NCBI RefSeq assembly: GCF_004323735.1
Contig: NZ_CP036455.1
Coordinates: 2,723,101-2,787,100 of the forward strand
DNA length: 64,000 nucleotides
Origin: Streptomonospora litoralis
Lineage (GTDB): Bacteria; Actinomycetota; Actinomycetes; Streptosporangiales; Streptosporangiaceae
Reading direction: 5' to 3'
Below, piece after piece: positions 26,816 to 35,621 of this stretch. Under the pieces are notes generated by a model. The model had not been told where the DNA came from, searched no databases, and saw only the letters and a program-made list of their open reading frames with translations. Position 1 is the first letter of the stretch. The number at the start of each line of letters is the position of its first letter. The translations under genes were made by a program, and so were the position numbers.

Positions 26816-28045
26816 TCAGATCACTCCGTTCGCTTTGAGGGCTGCGAGTTCGTCGGGGGCCAGGCCCAGTTCGTCCTGGTAGACGTGGGTGTTGTGCTCG
26901 CCGAGAAGAGGGGAGCGGCCGACGTCGGCGGGGGAGTCCGACAGCCTCATCGGCAGCCCCACCGTCTTGTAGGTGCCGCGCTCGGGGTGCTCGACGGTGG
27001 CCACGATCCCGTTGGCGTTGAGCGTGGGGTCGTCGATGATCTCCTTGGTCGACAGGATCGGCCCGCAGGGGATGTTGTGCTCGTTGAGCGCGGCCAGCAC
27101 GTCCCACTTGGGCAGGTTGATCGACCACTCCTCGATCAGGCCGAAGGCCTTGTCGAGCTTGTCCAGCCGCGCCTCGGGGGTGGCCCAATCGGGGTCGGTG
27201 GCCAGTTCGGGCCGGCCGATGATCCGGGTGATGTGCTCCCAGCCGGTGGGCTGGATGATGACGTAGACGTAGTCGTTGGGGCCGCCGGGCGCCGTGCGCA
27301 CCGCCCAGCCGGGTTGCCCGCCGCCGGAGGCGTTGCCGGACCGGGGGACCTCGTCGCCGAAGTCCTCGTTGGGGTACTCGGACAGCGGACCGTGCGTCAG
27401 CCGCTGCTGGTCGCGCAGCTTGACCCGGCACAGGTTGAGCACCGAGTCCTGCATGGCGACCTCGACCCGCTGGCCCAGGCCGGTGCTGGTGCGCTGGTAC
27501 AGAGCGGCAAGGATACCGGCTACTGTATGCATTCCAGTGCCCGAATCGCCGATCTGTGCGCCGGTGGCCAGCGGGGGACCGGTCTCGAAGCCCGTGGTGC
27601 TCATCGAGCCGCCCATCGCCTGGGCGATGACCTCGTAGGCCTTGTACTCGGCGTAGGCGCCGGGGCCGAACCCCTTGATCGAGGCGTAGACCAGCCGGGG
27701 GTTGGCCTCGTGCAGCACCTCCCAGGTGAAGCCCATCCGGTCCAGTGCGCCGGGGGCGAAGTTCTCCACCAGCACGTCGCTGCGCTTGACCAGATCGAGG
27801 AAGAGGCGCTTGCCCTCGTCGCTCTTGGTGTTGAGTGTGATGCTGCGCTTGCTGCCGTTGAGCATCGTGAAGTAGAGGCTGTCGACATCGGGCAGGTCGC
27901 GCAGCTGGCGGCGGGTGATGTCCCCGGTGGGGGCCTCCACCTTGACCACGTCGGCGCCCAGCCAACCCAGGATCTGGGTGGCCGAGGGGCCGGACTGCAC
28001 GTGGGTCATGTCCAGGACGCGGACCCCGTCAAGTGCCTTGCTCAT
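26816..28045 (-). CDS. frc: Formyl-CoA:oxalate CoA-transferase
   Basis: This 409-residue CaiB/BaiF (class III) CoA-transferase closely matches E. coli Frc (YfdW) as I remember it. Shared segments include VQSGPSATQILGWLGADVVK, LYFTMLNGSKRSI, the catalytic aspartate in GDSGTGMH (Asp167, equivalent to Asp169 of YfdW), LNLCRVKLRDQQRL and the glycine loop GGGQPGW (241-247). It moves CoA from formyl-CoA to oxalate, giving oxalyl-CoA and formate. It sits 15 bp after the ThDP-enzyme gene and 4 bp before the ADP-forming ligase gene. A sequence resembling the GntR operator lies inside it near 27518. Confidence 0.93.
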   Translation of the reverse strand: MSKALDGVRVLDMTHVQSGPSATQILGWLGADVVKVEAPTGDITRRQLRDLPDVDSLYFTMLNGSKRSITLNTKSDEGKRLFLDLVKRSDVLVENFAPGALDRMGFTWEVLHEANPRLVYASIKGFGPGAYAEYKAYEVIAQAMGGSMSTTGFETGPPLATGAQIGDSGTGMHTVAGILAALYQRTSTGLGQRVEVAMQDSVLNLCRVKLRDQQRLTHGPLSEYPNEDFGDEVPRSGNASGGGQPGWAVRTAPGGPNDYVYVIIQPTGWEHITRIIGRPELATDPDWATPEARLDKLDKAFGLIEEWSINLPKWDVLAALNEHNIPCGPILSTKEIIDDPTLNANGIVATVEHPERGTYKTVGLPMRLSDSPADVGRSPLLGEHNTHVYQDELGLAPDELAALKANGVI

Positions 28046-28060
28046 GTGGCTCCTCCACGC

Positions 28061-29749
28061 CTACTTGTACATGGTCTGGTTCATCGTCCCCGGCGCGTAG
28101 ACCTCGGGGTCGATCCAGACGTTGATCAGCGAGGGCTTGCCGGACTCGCGTGCGCGCCGCAGCGCCGGCCCGATCTCGCCGGGCTCGCGCACCTCCTCGC
28201 CGTAGCCGCCGAGCATCTCGGCGAACTCCGAGTAGCGCACGTCGCCCAGCGTGTTGCCGATCTCGCCGCGGTCGGCGCCGTACTTTTCGATCTGGCCGTA
28301 GCGGATCTGGTTCATCGAGGAGTTGTTGCCGATGATCCCGATGAAGGGCATGTCGAAGCGCACCAGCGTCTCGAAGTCCCAGCCGGTGAGGCTGAACGCG
28401 CCGTCGCCGAACAGCGCGACGACCTCCTTCTCGGGGTAGGCGTACTTGGTCGCCATCACGAAGGGGACGCCGACGCCCAGCGTGCCCAGCGGGCCGGGGT
28501 CGAGCCAGTGGCCGGGGGCCTTGGGTTGGACGACCTGGCCGGAGAACGTGACGATGTCGCCGCCGTCGCCGATGTAGATCGAGTCCTCGGTGAGGAAGTC
28601 GTTGATCTCCGAAACCAGGCGGTAGGGGTGGATCGGCGTTGCGTCGGAGGTCAGCAGCGGGGTCCGCTTCTCCAGTGCCTTGTTCTCCACCTGGCGCAGC
28701 TCCTCCAGCCAGGTCTTGCGGCCCTGGGCCCCATTGTCGCCGTAGGCCGAGGTCGCCTGCAGCACCGAGGAGAGGATGACGTCGGCGTCGCCGACGATGC
28801 CCAGGTCGATGTCGCGGTTCTTGCCGACCGTGGCGTAGGAGAGGTCGATCTGGACCACCGTGGCGTCGGTCGACAGCCGCTTGCCGTAGCCCATGCGGAA
28901 GTCGAACGGGGTGCCGACGATGATGATCAGGTCGGAGTTGCCGAAGGCGTGCCGGCGGGAGAGCTGGAAGTGGTGGGGGTCGGCGGGGGGCAGCGTGCCG
29001 CGGCCGCCGCCGTTCATGTAGACGGGGACGTTGAGCGAGCGCACCAGGTCGGTGGCCGACTGGGTGGCCCGGGTGGTCCACACCTGGTGGCCCAGCAGGA
29101 TGCTGGGGCGCTCGGAGCGCACCAGCAGCTCGGCCAGGCGCTCGATCGCGTCGGGGTCGCCGCCCTGGCGGGTGGAGGCGCGGTAGTGGCCGGCCTTGGG
29201 TACGCGGGCCGACTCCACCGGGACCGAGGCGTCGAGGATGTCGCGCGGGATCTCCAGGAAGGACGGTCCGGGGGCGCCGCTGAGGGACTCCCGGAAGGCC
29301 ATCGACACCAGGTCGGCCACCCGCTCGGTGTGCGGGACGGTCGCGGCGAACTTGGAGATGGGGCCGATCATGTCGACGTGCGGCAAGTCCTGCAGCGAGC
29401 CCATCTTGTGCTGGCTGAGGGCGCCCTGGCCGCCGATCACCAGCAGCGGGCTCTCGGCGCGGTAGGCGTTGGCGATTCCGGTGATGGCGTCGGTGGTGCC
29501 GGGGCCGGCGGTGACCACGGCGCACCCGGGTTTGCCGGTCATCCGCGCGTAGCCGTCGGCGGCGTGGGCGGCCACCTGCTCGTGGCGGACGTCGATGACG
29601 TCGATGCCCTCGTCGGCACAGCCGTCGTAGATGTCGATGATGTGGCCGCCGCAGAGCGTGAAGATCACGTCGACCCCCTCGGCCTTGAGGGCCTTGGCGA
29701 CGAGGTGGCCGCCGGAGATCGTGGTGTCCCCACCCTTGTCGTCAGTCAT
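28061..29749 (-). CDS. ThDP-dependent enzyme in the oxalyl-CoA decarboxylase position (non-canonical)
   Basis: The 562-residue protein is a ThDP enzyme of the acetolactate-synthase superfamily, with catalytic glutamate in DVRHEQVAAHAADGYAR (Glu57) and the ThDP motif GDGAFSLTGWDFETL...IGNNSS. From its place upstream of frc it should decarboxylate oxalyl-CoA to formyl-CoA. However, it lacks the GVVGIPV and NEGANTLDN segments of Oxalobacter/E. coli OXC and ends in an unusual tail APGTMNQTMYK. The ATG at 29749 is chosen because AAAGGAG lies 12 nt before it; an ATG at 29761 abuts the same box. A GntR-type operator lies 23 bp upstream. Confidence 0.8.
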   Translation of the reverse strand: MTDDKGGDTTISGGHLVAKALKAEGVDVIFTLCGGHIIDIYDGCADEGIDVIDVRHEQVAAHAADGYARMTGKPGCAVVTAGPGTTDAITGIANAYRAESPLLVIGGQGALSQHKMGSLQDLPHVDMIGPISKFAATVPHTERVADLVSMAFRESLSGAPGPSFLEIPRDILDASVPVESARVPKAGHYRASTRQGGDPDAIERLAELLVRSERPSILLGHQVWTTRATQSATDLVRSLNVPVYMNGGGRGTLPPADPHHFQLSRRHAFGNSDLIIIVGTPFDFRMGYGKRLSTDATVVQIDLSYATVGKNRDIDLGIVGDADVILSSVLQATSAYGDNGAQGRKTWLEELRQVENKALEKRTPLLTSDATPIHPYRLVSEINDFLTEDSIYIGDGGDIVTFSGQVVQPKAPGHWLDPGPLGTLGVGVPFVMATKYAYPEKEVVALFGDGAFSLTGWDFETLVRFDMPFIGIIGNNSSMNQIRYGQIEKYGADRGEIGNTLGDVRYSEFAEMLGGYGEEVREPGEIGPALRRARESGKPSLINVWIDPEVYAPGTMNQTMYK

Positions 29750-29771
29750 CTGAGCACACATCTCCTTTATT

Positions 29772-29784
29772 GGATACTGCATAC
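29772..29784. promoter_or_regulatory. GntR operator candidate upstream of oxc-like gene
   Basis: GGATACTGCATAC matches the shared 13-bp motif GCATACTGTATAC at 11 of 13 positions. It lies 23 bp upstream of the start of the oxc-frc-ligase operon. Confidence 0.65.
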
Positions 29785-29823
29785 CGTATGGTTTCCATTG
29801 CTACACGAGCGTCGGTGCGGTGT

Positions 29824-31197
29824 CTAGACCGGAAGCGTGCGAATGGGCACCGGGCGCCGCAGTCGGGCCGCGACCGCGGCGGCCCCCAGGCCCGCCAGGC
29901 CGGCGGCGCCCAGGCACAGGGCCGGCCCCGTCTGCGGGACCAGCGAGATCAAGGCCGCCGCGCCGCCCACTCCCAGCAGGCCGCCCAGCGCCTTGGCGCT
30001 GTAGACGAGGCCGGGGATCTCGGCGCTGTCGCGGCTGCCGAAGAAGTCGTGGGCCAGGGTGCGGGTCAGCGGGTAGCAGCAGCCTCCGCCCACGCCCGCC
30101 GGCACGGCCATCAGTAACAGGAGCGCCCAGGAACCGGTCAGTGCCGCGGCGGCGAGGCCGAACTGGGCCGCCCCTCCGGCGGTCAGCGCCGCCACCAGGA
30201 TCCGGCGCCGGCCCATCCGCTCGCCCCAGCGCCCGGCCGCCGCGCGGCCCAGGCCGCTGGAGGCGACCAGGACGCCCATGGCCGCGGCGATCGCCCAGGC
30301 GGGCAGGCCGCCCCGAAACAGCAGCAGCGGCAGCACGGCCACGTCCACCAGTGCGGCGGCTCCGGCCAGCGCGACCACGGCGTGCAGTCCGGGCAGGGCG
30401 CCGCTGCGCCAGGCTTGTGCGGGGGAGTGGTCGAAAGCGGCCACCGGCTGGTTGCGGCGGCGCAGCGCCCAGGCGCGCGGATCGGTCTCCGGCGGCCACC
30501 AGTGCGCCGGGGGAGTGCGCAGCCCGATACCGGCTGCGGCGACCACGCAGGCCAGGGCCGCACCCAGCCACGGGGCGGCGGCCAAGTGGGCGGCCTCGGC
30601 CAGGACCAGGCCGGCGGTCAGCGGGACCGCGCCCAGCGCGAAGCCGGCGCCGGCCCACGCGGCGTGGCTCGCGGGCCGCTCGGGGTACCAGGCCGCGACG
30701 ACGTGCACGCTGGAGTGGTAGACGAGGCCGGCGCCCAGGCCGCCCGCCAGCCCGTAGGCCGCCAGCATCCAGCCCAGCTGCGCGGTGAGTCCCGGCGCTG
30801 CAAGGGCGGCGGCGCACAGCGGTGCACCGGCCACGATGGCGCGGGCGGGAGTGAGCAGGCCGCGTTCGCGCAGCCGGGCGATCGGCCAGGCGCTGCCGCC
30901 CTGGACCAGCGCCCACAGCGCGAAGGGCAGCAGCGCGGCCGCGGGGCTCCAGCCGTGGGCGGCCACCAGCAGAGGGACCGCCGCGCCGTAGCCGAACTGC
31001 AGCCCGCCGACGGCGGCGACCGCCGCGACAGCCCGGGCGAGGGGCACCGCGCGCGCCGTTCCTGCCAGTTCGCGGGCCGGGCGCCCCACGAGGTAGCGGC
31101 GCCCGCTCCAGTCGTGCAGTTCCCCGGTGCGGGGGGCGGGGACGTAGGGGGATGCCAGGTGGCCCGGAGGGGCTGTAGCGGGGGGTGGGTGGTTCAT
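29824..31197 (-). CDS. MFS transporter, OFA (oxalate:formate antiporter) family-like
   Basis: This 457-residue major-facilitator protein has about twelve helices. The central loop has HWWPPETDPRAWALRRR and a HSPAQAWRSG segment, the pattern (xWWPxxxDPxAWA ... YxPxEAxRTG) seen in actinobacterial OFA-family carriers. Its position in the oxalate locus supports oxalate uptake, perhaps in exchange for formate. The ATG at 31197 follows GAGGTG; a GTG/ATG further upstream would place the operator at 31224 inside the gene and is unlikely. A GntR operator lies 27 bp upstream. Confidence 0.82.
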   Translation of the reverse strand: MNHPPPATAPPGHLASPYVPAPRTGELHDWSGRRYLVGRPARELAGTARAVPLARAVAAVAAVGGLQFGYGAAVPLLVAAHGWSPAAALLPFALWALVQGGSAWPIARLRERGLLTPARAIVAGAPLCAAALAAPGLTAQLGWMLAAYGLAGGLGAGLVYHSSVHVVAAWYPERPASHAAWAGAGFALGAVPLTAGLVLAEAAHLAAAPWLGAALACVVAAAGIGLRTPPAHWWPPETDPRAWALRRRNQPVAAFDHSPAQAWRSGALPGLHAVVALAGAAALVDVAVLPLLLFRGGLPAWAIAAAMGVLVASSGLGRAAAGRWGERMGRRRILVAALTAGGAAQFGLAAAALTGSWALLLLMAVPAGVGGGCCYPLTRTLAHDFFGSRDSAEIPGLVYSAKALGGLLGVGGAAALISLVPQTGPALCLGAAGLAGLGAAAVAARLRRPVPIRTLPV

Positions 31198-31223
31198 GGC
31201 GCACCTCACAACGACCGTGGATC

Positions 31224-31236
31224 GTATACAGTATGC
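31224..31236. promoter_or_regulatory. GntR operator candidate (exact consensus) upstream of the carrier
   Basis: GTATACAGTATGC is the exact reverse complement of GCATACTGTATAC and is identical to the site at 43923. It is 27 bp upstream of the OFA-like carrier start. Confidence 0.75.
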
Positions 31237-31353
31237 GTCGCTGAACCGATTCTGAGAAGAGGGTGCGGCTTCCTTTCGTGAAATCACAGGGAGCGCACCG
31301 GATCACGCGGGTTGCATCGGCACGGCGGGGCGAGAGTCTCGCATGATGGTATT

Positions 31354-31366
31354 GCATACTGCATAC
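31354..31366. promoter_or_regulatory. GntR operator candidate upstream of sucC
   Basis: GCATACTGCATAC matches the motif at 12 of 13 positions and lies 60 bp before the sucC start. With the site at 31224 it brackets the divergent carrier/sucC promoter region. Confidence 0.7.
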
Positions 31367-31425
31367 GATCTCGCGTATCACAGTGGTGAGGGTCCCAGAC
31401 GACACAGCGATGCCGAGGAGGCTCG

Positions 31426-32598
31426 GTGGACCTCTACGAATACGAAGCCAAACAGCTGTTCGGCGACCACGACGTGCCGCTCGCCGAGCGGCAGCTGGCC
31501 ACGACCCCCGAGCAGGCCGCGCTCAGCGCCGCCCGCCTCGGCGGCCGGGTGGTCGTCAAAGCGCAGGTGAAGACCGGCGGCCGCGGCAAGGCCGGCGGTG
31601 TGCAGGTGGCCGACGACCCCGACGACGCCCGGGCCGAGGCCGATCGGATCCTCGGCATGGACATCAAGGGCCACACGGTCCACCGCGTCCTGATCGAGGA
31701 GGCCAGTGACATCGCCGAGGAGTACTACGTCTCCTTCCTGCTGGACCGGGCCAACCGCACCTTCCTGTCGATCTGCTCCGCCGAGGGCGGCGTGGAGATC
31801 GAGGAGGTCGCCGAGAAGCGGCCCGAGGCCGTCGTGCGCACGCCCGTCGACGCGCTGAACGGCCTGGACCGCGAGACGGCCCTGGCCATCTGCGAGAAGG
31901 CCGGTCTGCCCCAGCAGGTCCACCCGCCCACCGCGACCGTGCTGCAGCGGCTGTGGGAGGTGGCCCGCGAGGAGGACGCCACCCTGGTCGAGGTCAACCC
32001 GCTGGTGCGCACCGCCGACAACCGCATCCTGGCCCTGGACGGCAAGGTCACCCTGGACGACAACGCCCTGGACCGCCACCCCGAGCGCACGCCCTTCCAC
32101 GACGACGGCGACTCCGCCTCGCTTGAGGCCCGCGCCAAGGAGAAGGGGTTGAACTACGTCAAGCTGGACGGGCAGGTCGGCATCATCGGCAACGGTGCCG
32201 GACTGGTCATGTCCACCCTGGACGTGGTGTCCTACGCCGGCGAGGCCCACGGCGGGGTGCAGCCGGCCAACTTCCTCGACATCGGCGGCGGCGCCTCGGC
32301 GGATGTGATGGCCGACGGGTTGGAGATCATCCTGGGCGACGGCGACGTCAAGAGCGTGTTCGTCAACGTCTTCGGCGGGATCACCGCCTGCGACGCGGTG
32401 GCCGAGGGGATCGTGCAGGCGCTGGAGATGCTGGCCGCGCGCGGCGACGACGTGTCCAAGCCGCTGGTGGTGCGCCTGGACGGCAACAGCGCCGAGCGGG
32501 GGCGGCGGATCCTGACCGAGGCCGGCCACCCCGCGGTGCGCCAGGCCCCGACCATGGACGGCGCCGCGGCCCAGGCCGCGGAGCTGGCCGCGAAGTAG
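31426..32598 (+). CDS. sucC: Succinate--CoA ligase (ADP-forming) subunit beta homologue
   Basis: The 390-residue protein is a standard-length SucC with an ATP-grasp fold. Its segments include [61 protein letters not shown] and [22 protein letters not shown] at 31426 follows GAGGAGG. It is in an operon with sucD (20-bp gap) and the aldehyde dehydrogenase, opposite the oxalate carrier and under a GntR-type operator. It is therefore probably a pathway-dedicated copy rather than the TCA-cycle enzyme; the acid it activates may not be succinate. Confidence 0.92.
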   Translation: MDLYEYEAKQLFGDHDVPLAERQLATTPEQAALSAARLGGRVVVKAQVKTGGRGKAGGVQVADDPDDARAEADRILGMDIKGHTVHRVLIEEASDIAEEYYVSFLLDRANRTFLSICSAEGGVEIEEVAEKRPEAVVRTPVDALNGLDRETALAICEKAGLPQQVHPPTATVLQRLWEVAREEDATLVEVNPLVRTADNRILALDGKVTLDDNALDRHPERTPFHDDGDSASLEARAKEKGLNYVKLDGQVGIIGNGAGLVMSTLDVVSYAGEAHGGVQPANFLDIGGGASADVMADGLEIILGDGDVKSVFVNVFGGITACDAVAEGIVQALEMLAARGDDVSKPLVVRLDGNSAERGRRILTEAGHPAVRQAPTMDGAAAQAAELAAK

Positions 32599-32618
32599 CC
32601 GGGGAGAGTGGATAAGGG

Positions 32619-33497
32619 ATGGCTGTTTTCCTGACCAAGGACAGCAAGGTGCTGGTGCAGGGCATGACCGGCTCGGAGGGCACCAAGCACACGCGGCGGA
32701 TGCTGGCCTCGGGGACCCGCATCGTGGGCGGGGTGAATCCGCGCAAGGCCGGTACGAGTGTGGACATCGACGGTACGGGTGTGCCGGTGTTCTCCTCGGT
32801 GGCCGAGGGCATGGCGGCCACGGGCGCGGATGTGTCGGTGGTGTTCGTGCCGCCGAAGTTCGCCCGGGCGGCGGTGGTCGAGGCCGTGGATGCCGGGATC
32901 GGGCTGGCGGTGGTGATCACCGAGGGGATCCCGGTGCACGACACGGCGGCGTTCTGGGCGCATGCGTGTGCGTCGGGCAACCGGACGCGCATCATCGGGC
33001 CGAACTGTCCGGGGCTGATCAGTCCGGGGGCCTCCAATGCGGGCATCATTCCGGCCGACATCACGCGTCCGGGGCGGATCGGGCTGGTGTCGAAGTCGGG
33101 GACGCTGACGTATCAGATGATGTATGAGCTGCGTGATATCGGGTTCTCCACGGCGGTGGGGATCGGTGGGGATCCGGTGATCGGGACGACCCATATCGAT
33201 GCGCTGGCGGCGTTCGAGGCCGATGCCCAGACCGACGCGATCGTGATGATCGGTGAGATCGGCGGGGATGCCGAGGAGCGGGCGGCCGATTACATCCGTT
33301 CGCGGGTGTCCAAGCCGGTGGTGGGTTATGTGGCGGGGTTCACCGCGCCGGAGGGCAAGACGATGGGCCATGCCGGGGCGATCGTGTCGGGTTCGGCGGG
33401 TACCGCGCAGGCGAAGAAGGAGGCGTTGGAGGCGGCCGGCGTCAAGGTCGGCAAGACCCCCTCGGAGACGGCCGAGATCGCGCGGGGCCTGGCTTAA
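32619..33497 (+). CDS. sucD: Succinate--CoA ligase (ADP-forming) subunit alpha homologue
   Basis: The 292-residue protein is a full-length SucD. The CoA-binding Rossmann segment [18 protein letters not shown] is at the N-terminus, [10 protein letters not shown] is in the middle, and the phosphohistidine is in [15 protein letters not shown] (His251). ATG at 32619 follows GGGGAGAG. It pairs with the SucC homologue. Codon use is distinctive: third positions are dominated by G (gcg, gtg, ggg, tcg) with many T-ending codons, unlike the C-ending codons of sucC just upstream, which hints at a separate origin. Confidence 0.92.
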   Translation: MAVFLTKDSKVLVQGMTGSEGTKHTRRMLASGTRIVGGVNPRKAGTSVDIDGTGVPVFSSVAEGMAATGADVSVVFVPPKFARAAVVEAVDAGIGLAVVITEGIPVHDTAAFWAHACASGNRTRIIGPNCPGLISPGASNAGIIPADITRPGRIGLVSKSGTLTYQMMYELRDIGFSTAVGIGGDPVIGTTHIDALAAFEADAQTDAIVMIGEIGGDAEERAADYIRSRVSKPVVGYVAGFTAPEGKTMGHAGAIVSGSAGTAQAKKEALEAAGVKVGKTPSETAEIARGLA

Positions 33498-33544
33498 CAA
33501 TCGCGGGTTGCGCCGTTTCCGGCAAAAGTCGCCGAATCAGCCGC

Positions 33545-33572
33545 GGCACGGCGGTGGCCGCCGCGCCGTGCC
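33545..33572. terminator. 9-bp hairpin between sucD and the aldehyde dehydrogenase gene
   Basis: GGCACGGCG (33545-33553) pairs exactly with CGCCGTGCC (33564-33572) over a 10-nt loop. It could end or attenuate the sucCD transcript before the dehydrogenase gene. Confidence 0.5.
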
Positions 33573-33628
33573 CGGGGGACCGTTGCAGCAGCAGAGTGAG
33601 CAGCACCGTAGACCACCAGGGGAAACCT

Positions 33629-35176
33629 ATGACCCTCATGCTCAAGCCCGGGACCGAATGGACGACCCTGTATCAGCGCTGCCGCGGGATCGCCCCCGAG
33701 GCGTTCGCGGCCGACCGGGTGCTCAACCACTGGGGCGGCCGCTGGAGGGCGGACGGAGAACCGCGCCTGGCGGTCTCGCCCGTCGACGGAACCGAGATCG
33801 CCGGACCGCCCATGGTCGACGCCGACACCGCCGAGGCCGCCGTGCGCGCGGCCGCCGATCAGCACCGGCAGTGGCGTGTCACCCCGCTGGCGGAGCGCCG
33901 CGCCCGTGTGCGGGCCGCGATCGAGTCCTGGGGCGAGCACCGCGACACGCTGGCGCTCGCGCTGGTGTGGGAGATCGGAAAGCCCTGGCGGCTGGCGCGC
34001 CAGGACGTCGACCGCGCCATCTCCGGCGTGGAGTGGTACCTGGACCAGATCGAGGAGATGATGGAGGGCCGCGCCCCGCTGGAGGGCCCGGTCAGCAACA
34101 TCGCAAGCTGGAACTACCCGATGAGCGTGCTGACCCACGCCATGTGCGTCCAGGCGCTGGCCGGCAACGCCGCCATCGCCAAGACCCCCACCGACGGCGG
34201 ACTCGTGTGCCTGACACTGGCCGTGGCCCTGGCCGCGCGCGAGGGTCTGCCCTTCACGCTGGTCAGCGGCAGCGGGCGGAACCTCTCGCCGGTCCTGGTG
34301 CGCTCCCCCGAGATCGGCTGCGTCTCCTTCGTCGGCGGCCGCGACACCGGCGGCCAGGTCGCCACCGACCTCGCCGACCTCGGCAAGCCCCACATCCTGG
34401 AGCAGGAGGGGCTCAACTGCTGGGGCGTGTGGGAGTTCAGCGACTGGGAGACCTTCGCCGGCCAGGTCCGCAAGACCTTCGACTACGCCAAGCAGCGCTG
34501 CACCGCCTATCCGCGCTTCGTCGTGCAGCGCTCGGCGTTCGACCGCTTCCTGAGCGCCTACCTGCCCGCGGTCGCCTCGGTGCGCTTCGGACACCCCCTG
34601 GCGGTCTCGGCGCCCGAGGAGGACCTGCCCGAGCTGGACTTCGGCCCGCTGATCAACGCCGCCAAGGCCAAGGACCTGGGATCCCAGGTGGACGAGGCGG
34701 TCGCCGGCGGCGCGGTCCCGCTCTACCGCGGTTCGCTGGAGGACGCGCTGCTGCTACCGGGCCAGAACACCGACGCCTACGTGGCGCCCGTGTCGCTGCT
34801 GGAGCCCCCGCGGTCCTCGCCGCTGTTCCACGCCGAGCCCTTCGGCCCGGCCGATTCCATCGTGCTGGTCGACACCGAGGCCGAGCTGCTGGCGGCCATG
34901 AACGCCAGCAACGGCGCGCTGGTCTCGACCATCTCCACCGACGACCCCGACACGGCCGCGCGGCTGTCGGCGCAGGTGCGCGCGTTCAAGGTCGGCATCA
35001 ACAAGCCGCGCTCGCGCGGGGACCGCGACGAGATGTTCGGCGGCTGGGGCCACTCGTGGCGCGGCGCTTTCGTGGGGGGCAAGCTGCTGGTCCACGCGGT
35101 CAGCCACGGCCCGGCCGACGAGCGGCTGCCCGGCAACTTCCCCGACTACACGCTGGTGCCCCGCGAGCACGGGTAG
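33629..35176 (+). CDS. Aldehyde dehydrogenase family protein
   Basis: This is a 515-residue NAD(P)-dependent aldehyde dehydrogenase. The catalytic cysteine is in YAKQRCTAYPRF (Cys291), and the general-base region reads LEQEGLNCWG (Glu258/Glu260) where most relatives have LELGGKN. The NAD-binding part contains SNIASWNYPMSV. ATG at 33629 follows AGGGGAAA. It follows sucCD by 131 bp with an intervening hairpin. In an oxalate/glyoxylate setting it could oxidise glyoxylate or act on a CoA-linked aldehyde, but that is inference. Confidence 0.82.
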   Translation: MTLMLKPGTEWTTLYQRCRGIAPEAFAADRVLNHWGGRWRADGEPRLAVSPVDGTEIAGPPMVDADTAEAAVRAAADQHRQWRVTPLAERRARVRAAIESWGEHRDTLALALVWEIGKPWRLARQDVDRAISGVEWYLDQIEEMMEGRAPLEGPVSNIASWNYPMSVLTHAMCVQALAGNAAIAKTPTDGGLVCLTLAVALAAREGLPFTLVSGSGRNLSPVLVRSPEIGCVSFVGGRDTGGQVATDLADLGKPHILEQEGLNCWGVWEFSDWETFAGQVRKTFDYAKQRCTAYPRFVVQRSAFDRFLSAYLPAVASVRFGHPLAVSAPEEDLPELDFGPLINAAKAKDLGSQVDEAVAGGAVPLYRGSLEDALLLPGQNTDAYVAPVSLLEPPRSSPLFHAEPFGPADSIVLVDTEAELLAAMNASNGALVSTISTDDPDTAARLSAQVRAFKVGINKPRSRGDRDEMFGGWGHSWRGAFVGGKLLVHAVSHGPADERLPGNFPDYTLVPREHG

Positions 35177-35621
35177 CCCAGGGCCTACCGGTCCGGCCCG
35201 GTGTCGCCGCTGCGCAGCAGGGGCGGCACCGGGCCTAAGGGTAGAAACCCGCCGGGATCTCCCGGAGCGGGCAACCACCGGGTTGCGGCAATTGGGCACG
35301 ACGCGCGAAGCGCTGCGCGCCGGCTTGCCGCCGAGCGGATGCCGCCCCATTTCGCCGGAGGCCCGCTCGGGTGGTCGGGCTCCGACTGAAGGGTGCACGG
35401 TGCGCGCGGCGCCAAGCTGTCTCGCTCGCTGCGCTCACTGCGACCCATTGCCGCAGCCTCGGTGGTGGCGGCAATCAGGGCGGTTCAGCGGAGGGTGCCT
35501 GAATACGCCGCGCAGCATCGGCCCCGAGCGCGCCCCCGGCGCCGCCGACCTCACCCGGGCGCGACCACGCCCACCCGCGCCGCGGCGTGGCGTCGATCGG
35601 CTCTCCTGGGAGACTGGGCGC
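35177..35621. other. 445-bp intergenic region with short inverted repeats
   Basis: No gene could be supported. The region contains three copies of GCGGCAAT (two direct, one inverted) and a segment bounded by imperfect 14-bp inverted repeats, listed separately. It may be a decayed mobile element. Confidence 0.55.
35284..35455. repeat. 172-bp segment bounded by imperfect inverted repeats (MITE-like)
   Basis: TGCGGCAATTGGGC (35284-35297) and, reversed, TGCGGCAATGGGTC (35442-35455) form imperfect terminal inverted repeats sharing TGCGGCAAT. A further GCGGCAAT lies at 35468 and can pair with the right end as an 8-bp stem over 13 nt. No transposase is present. Confidence 0.35.

Noticed and set aside
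28061-29749. Calling the ThDP enzyme a standard oxc or an acetolactate synthase (ilvB).
   Set aside because: It lacks typical OXC segments, and the frc context argues against acetolactate synthase. I therefore describe it by position and fold and leave the symbol empty.
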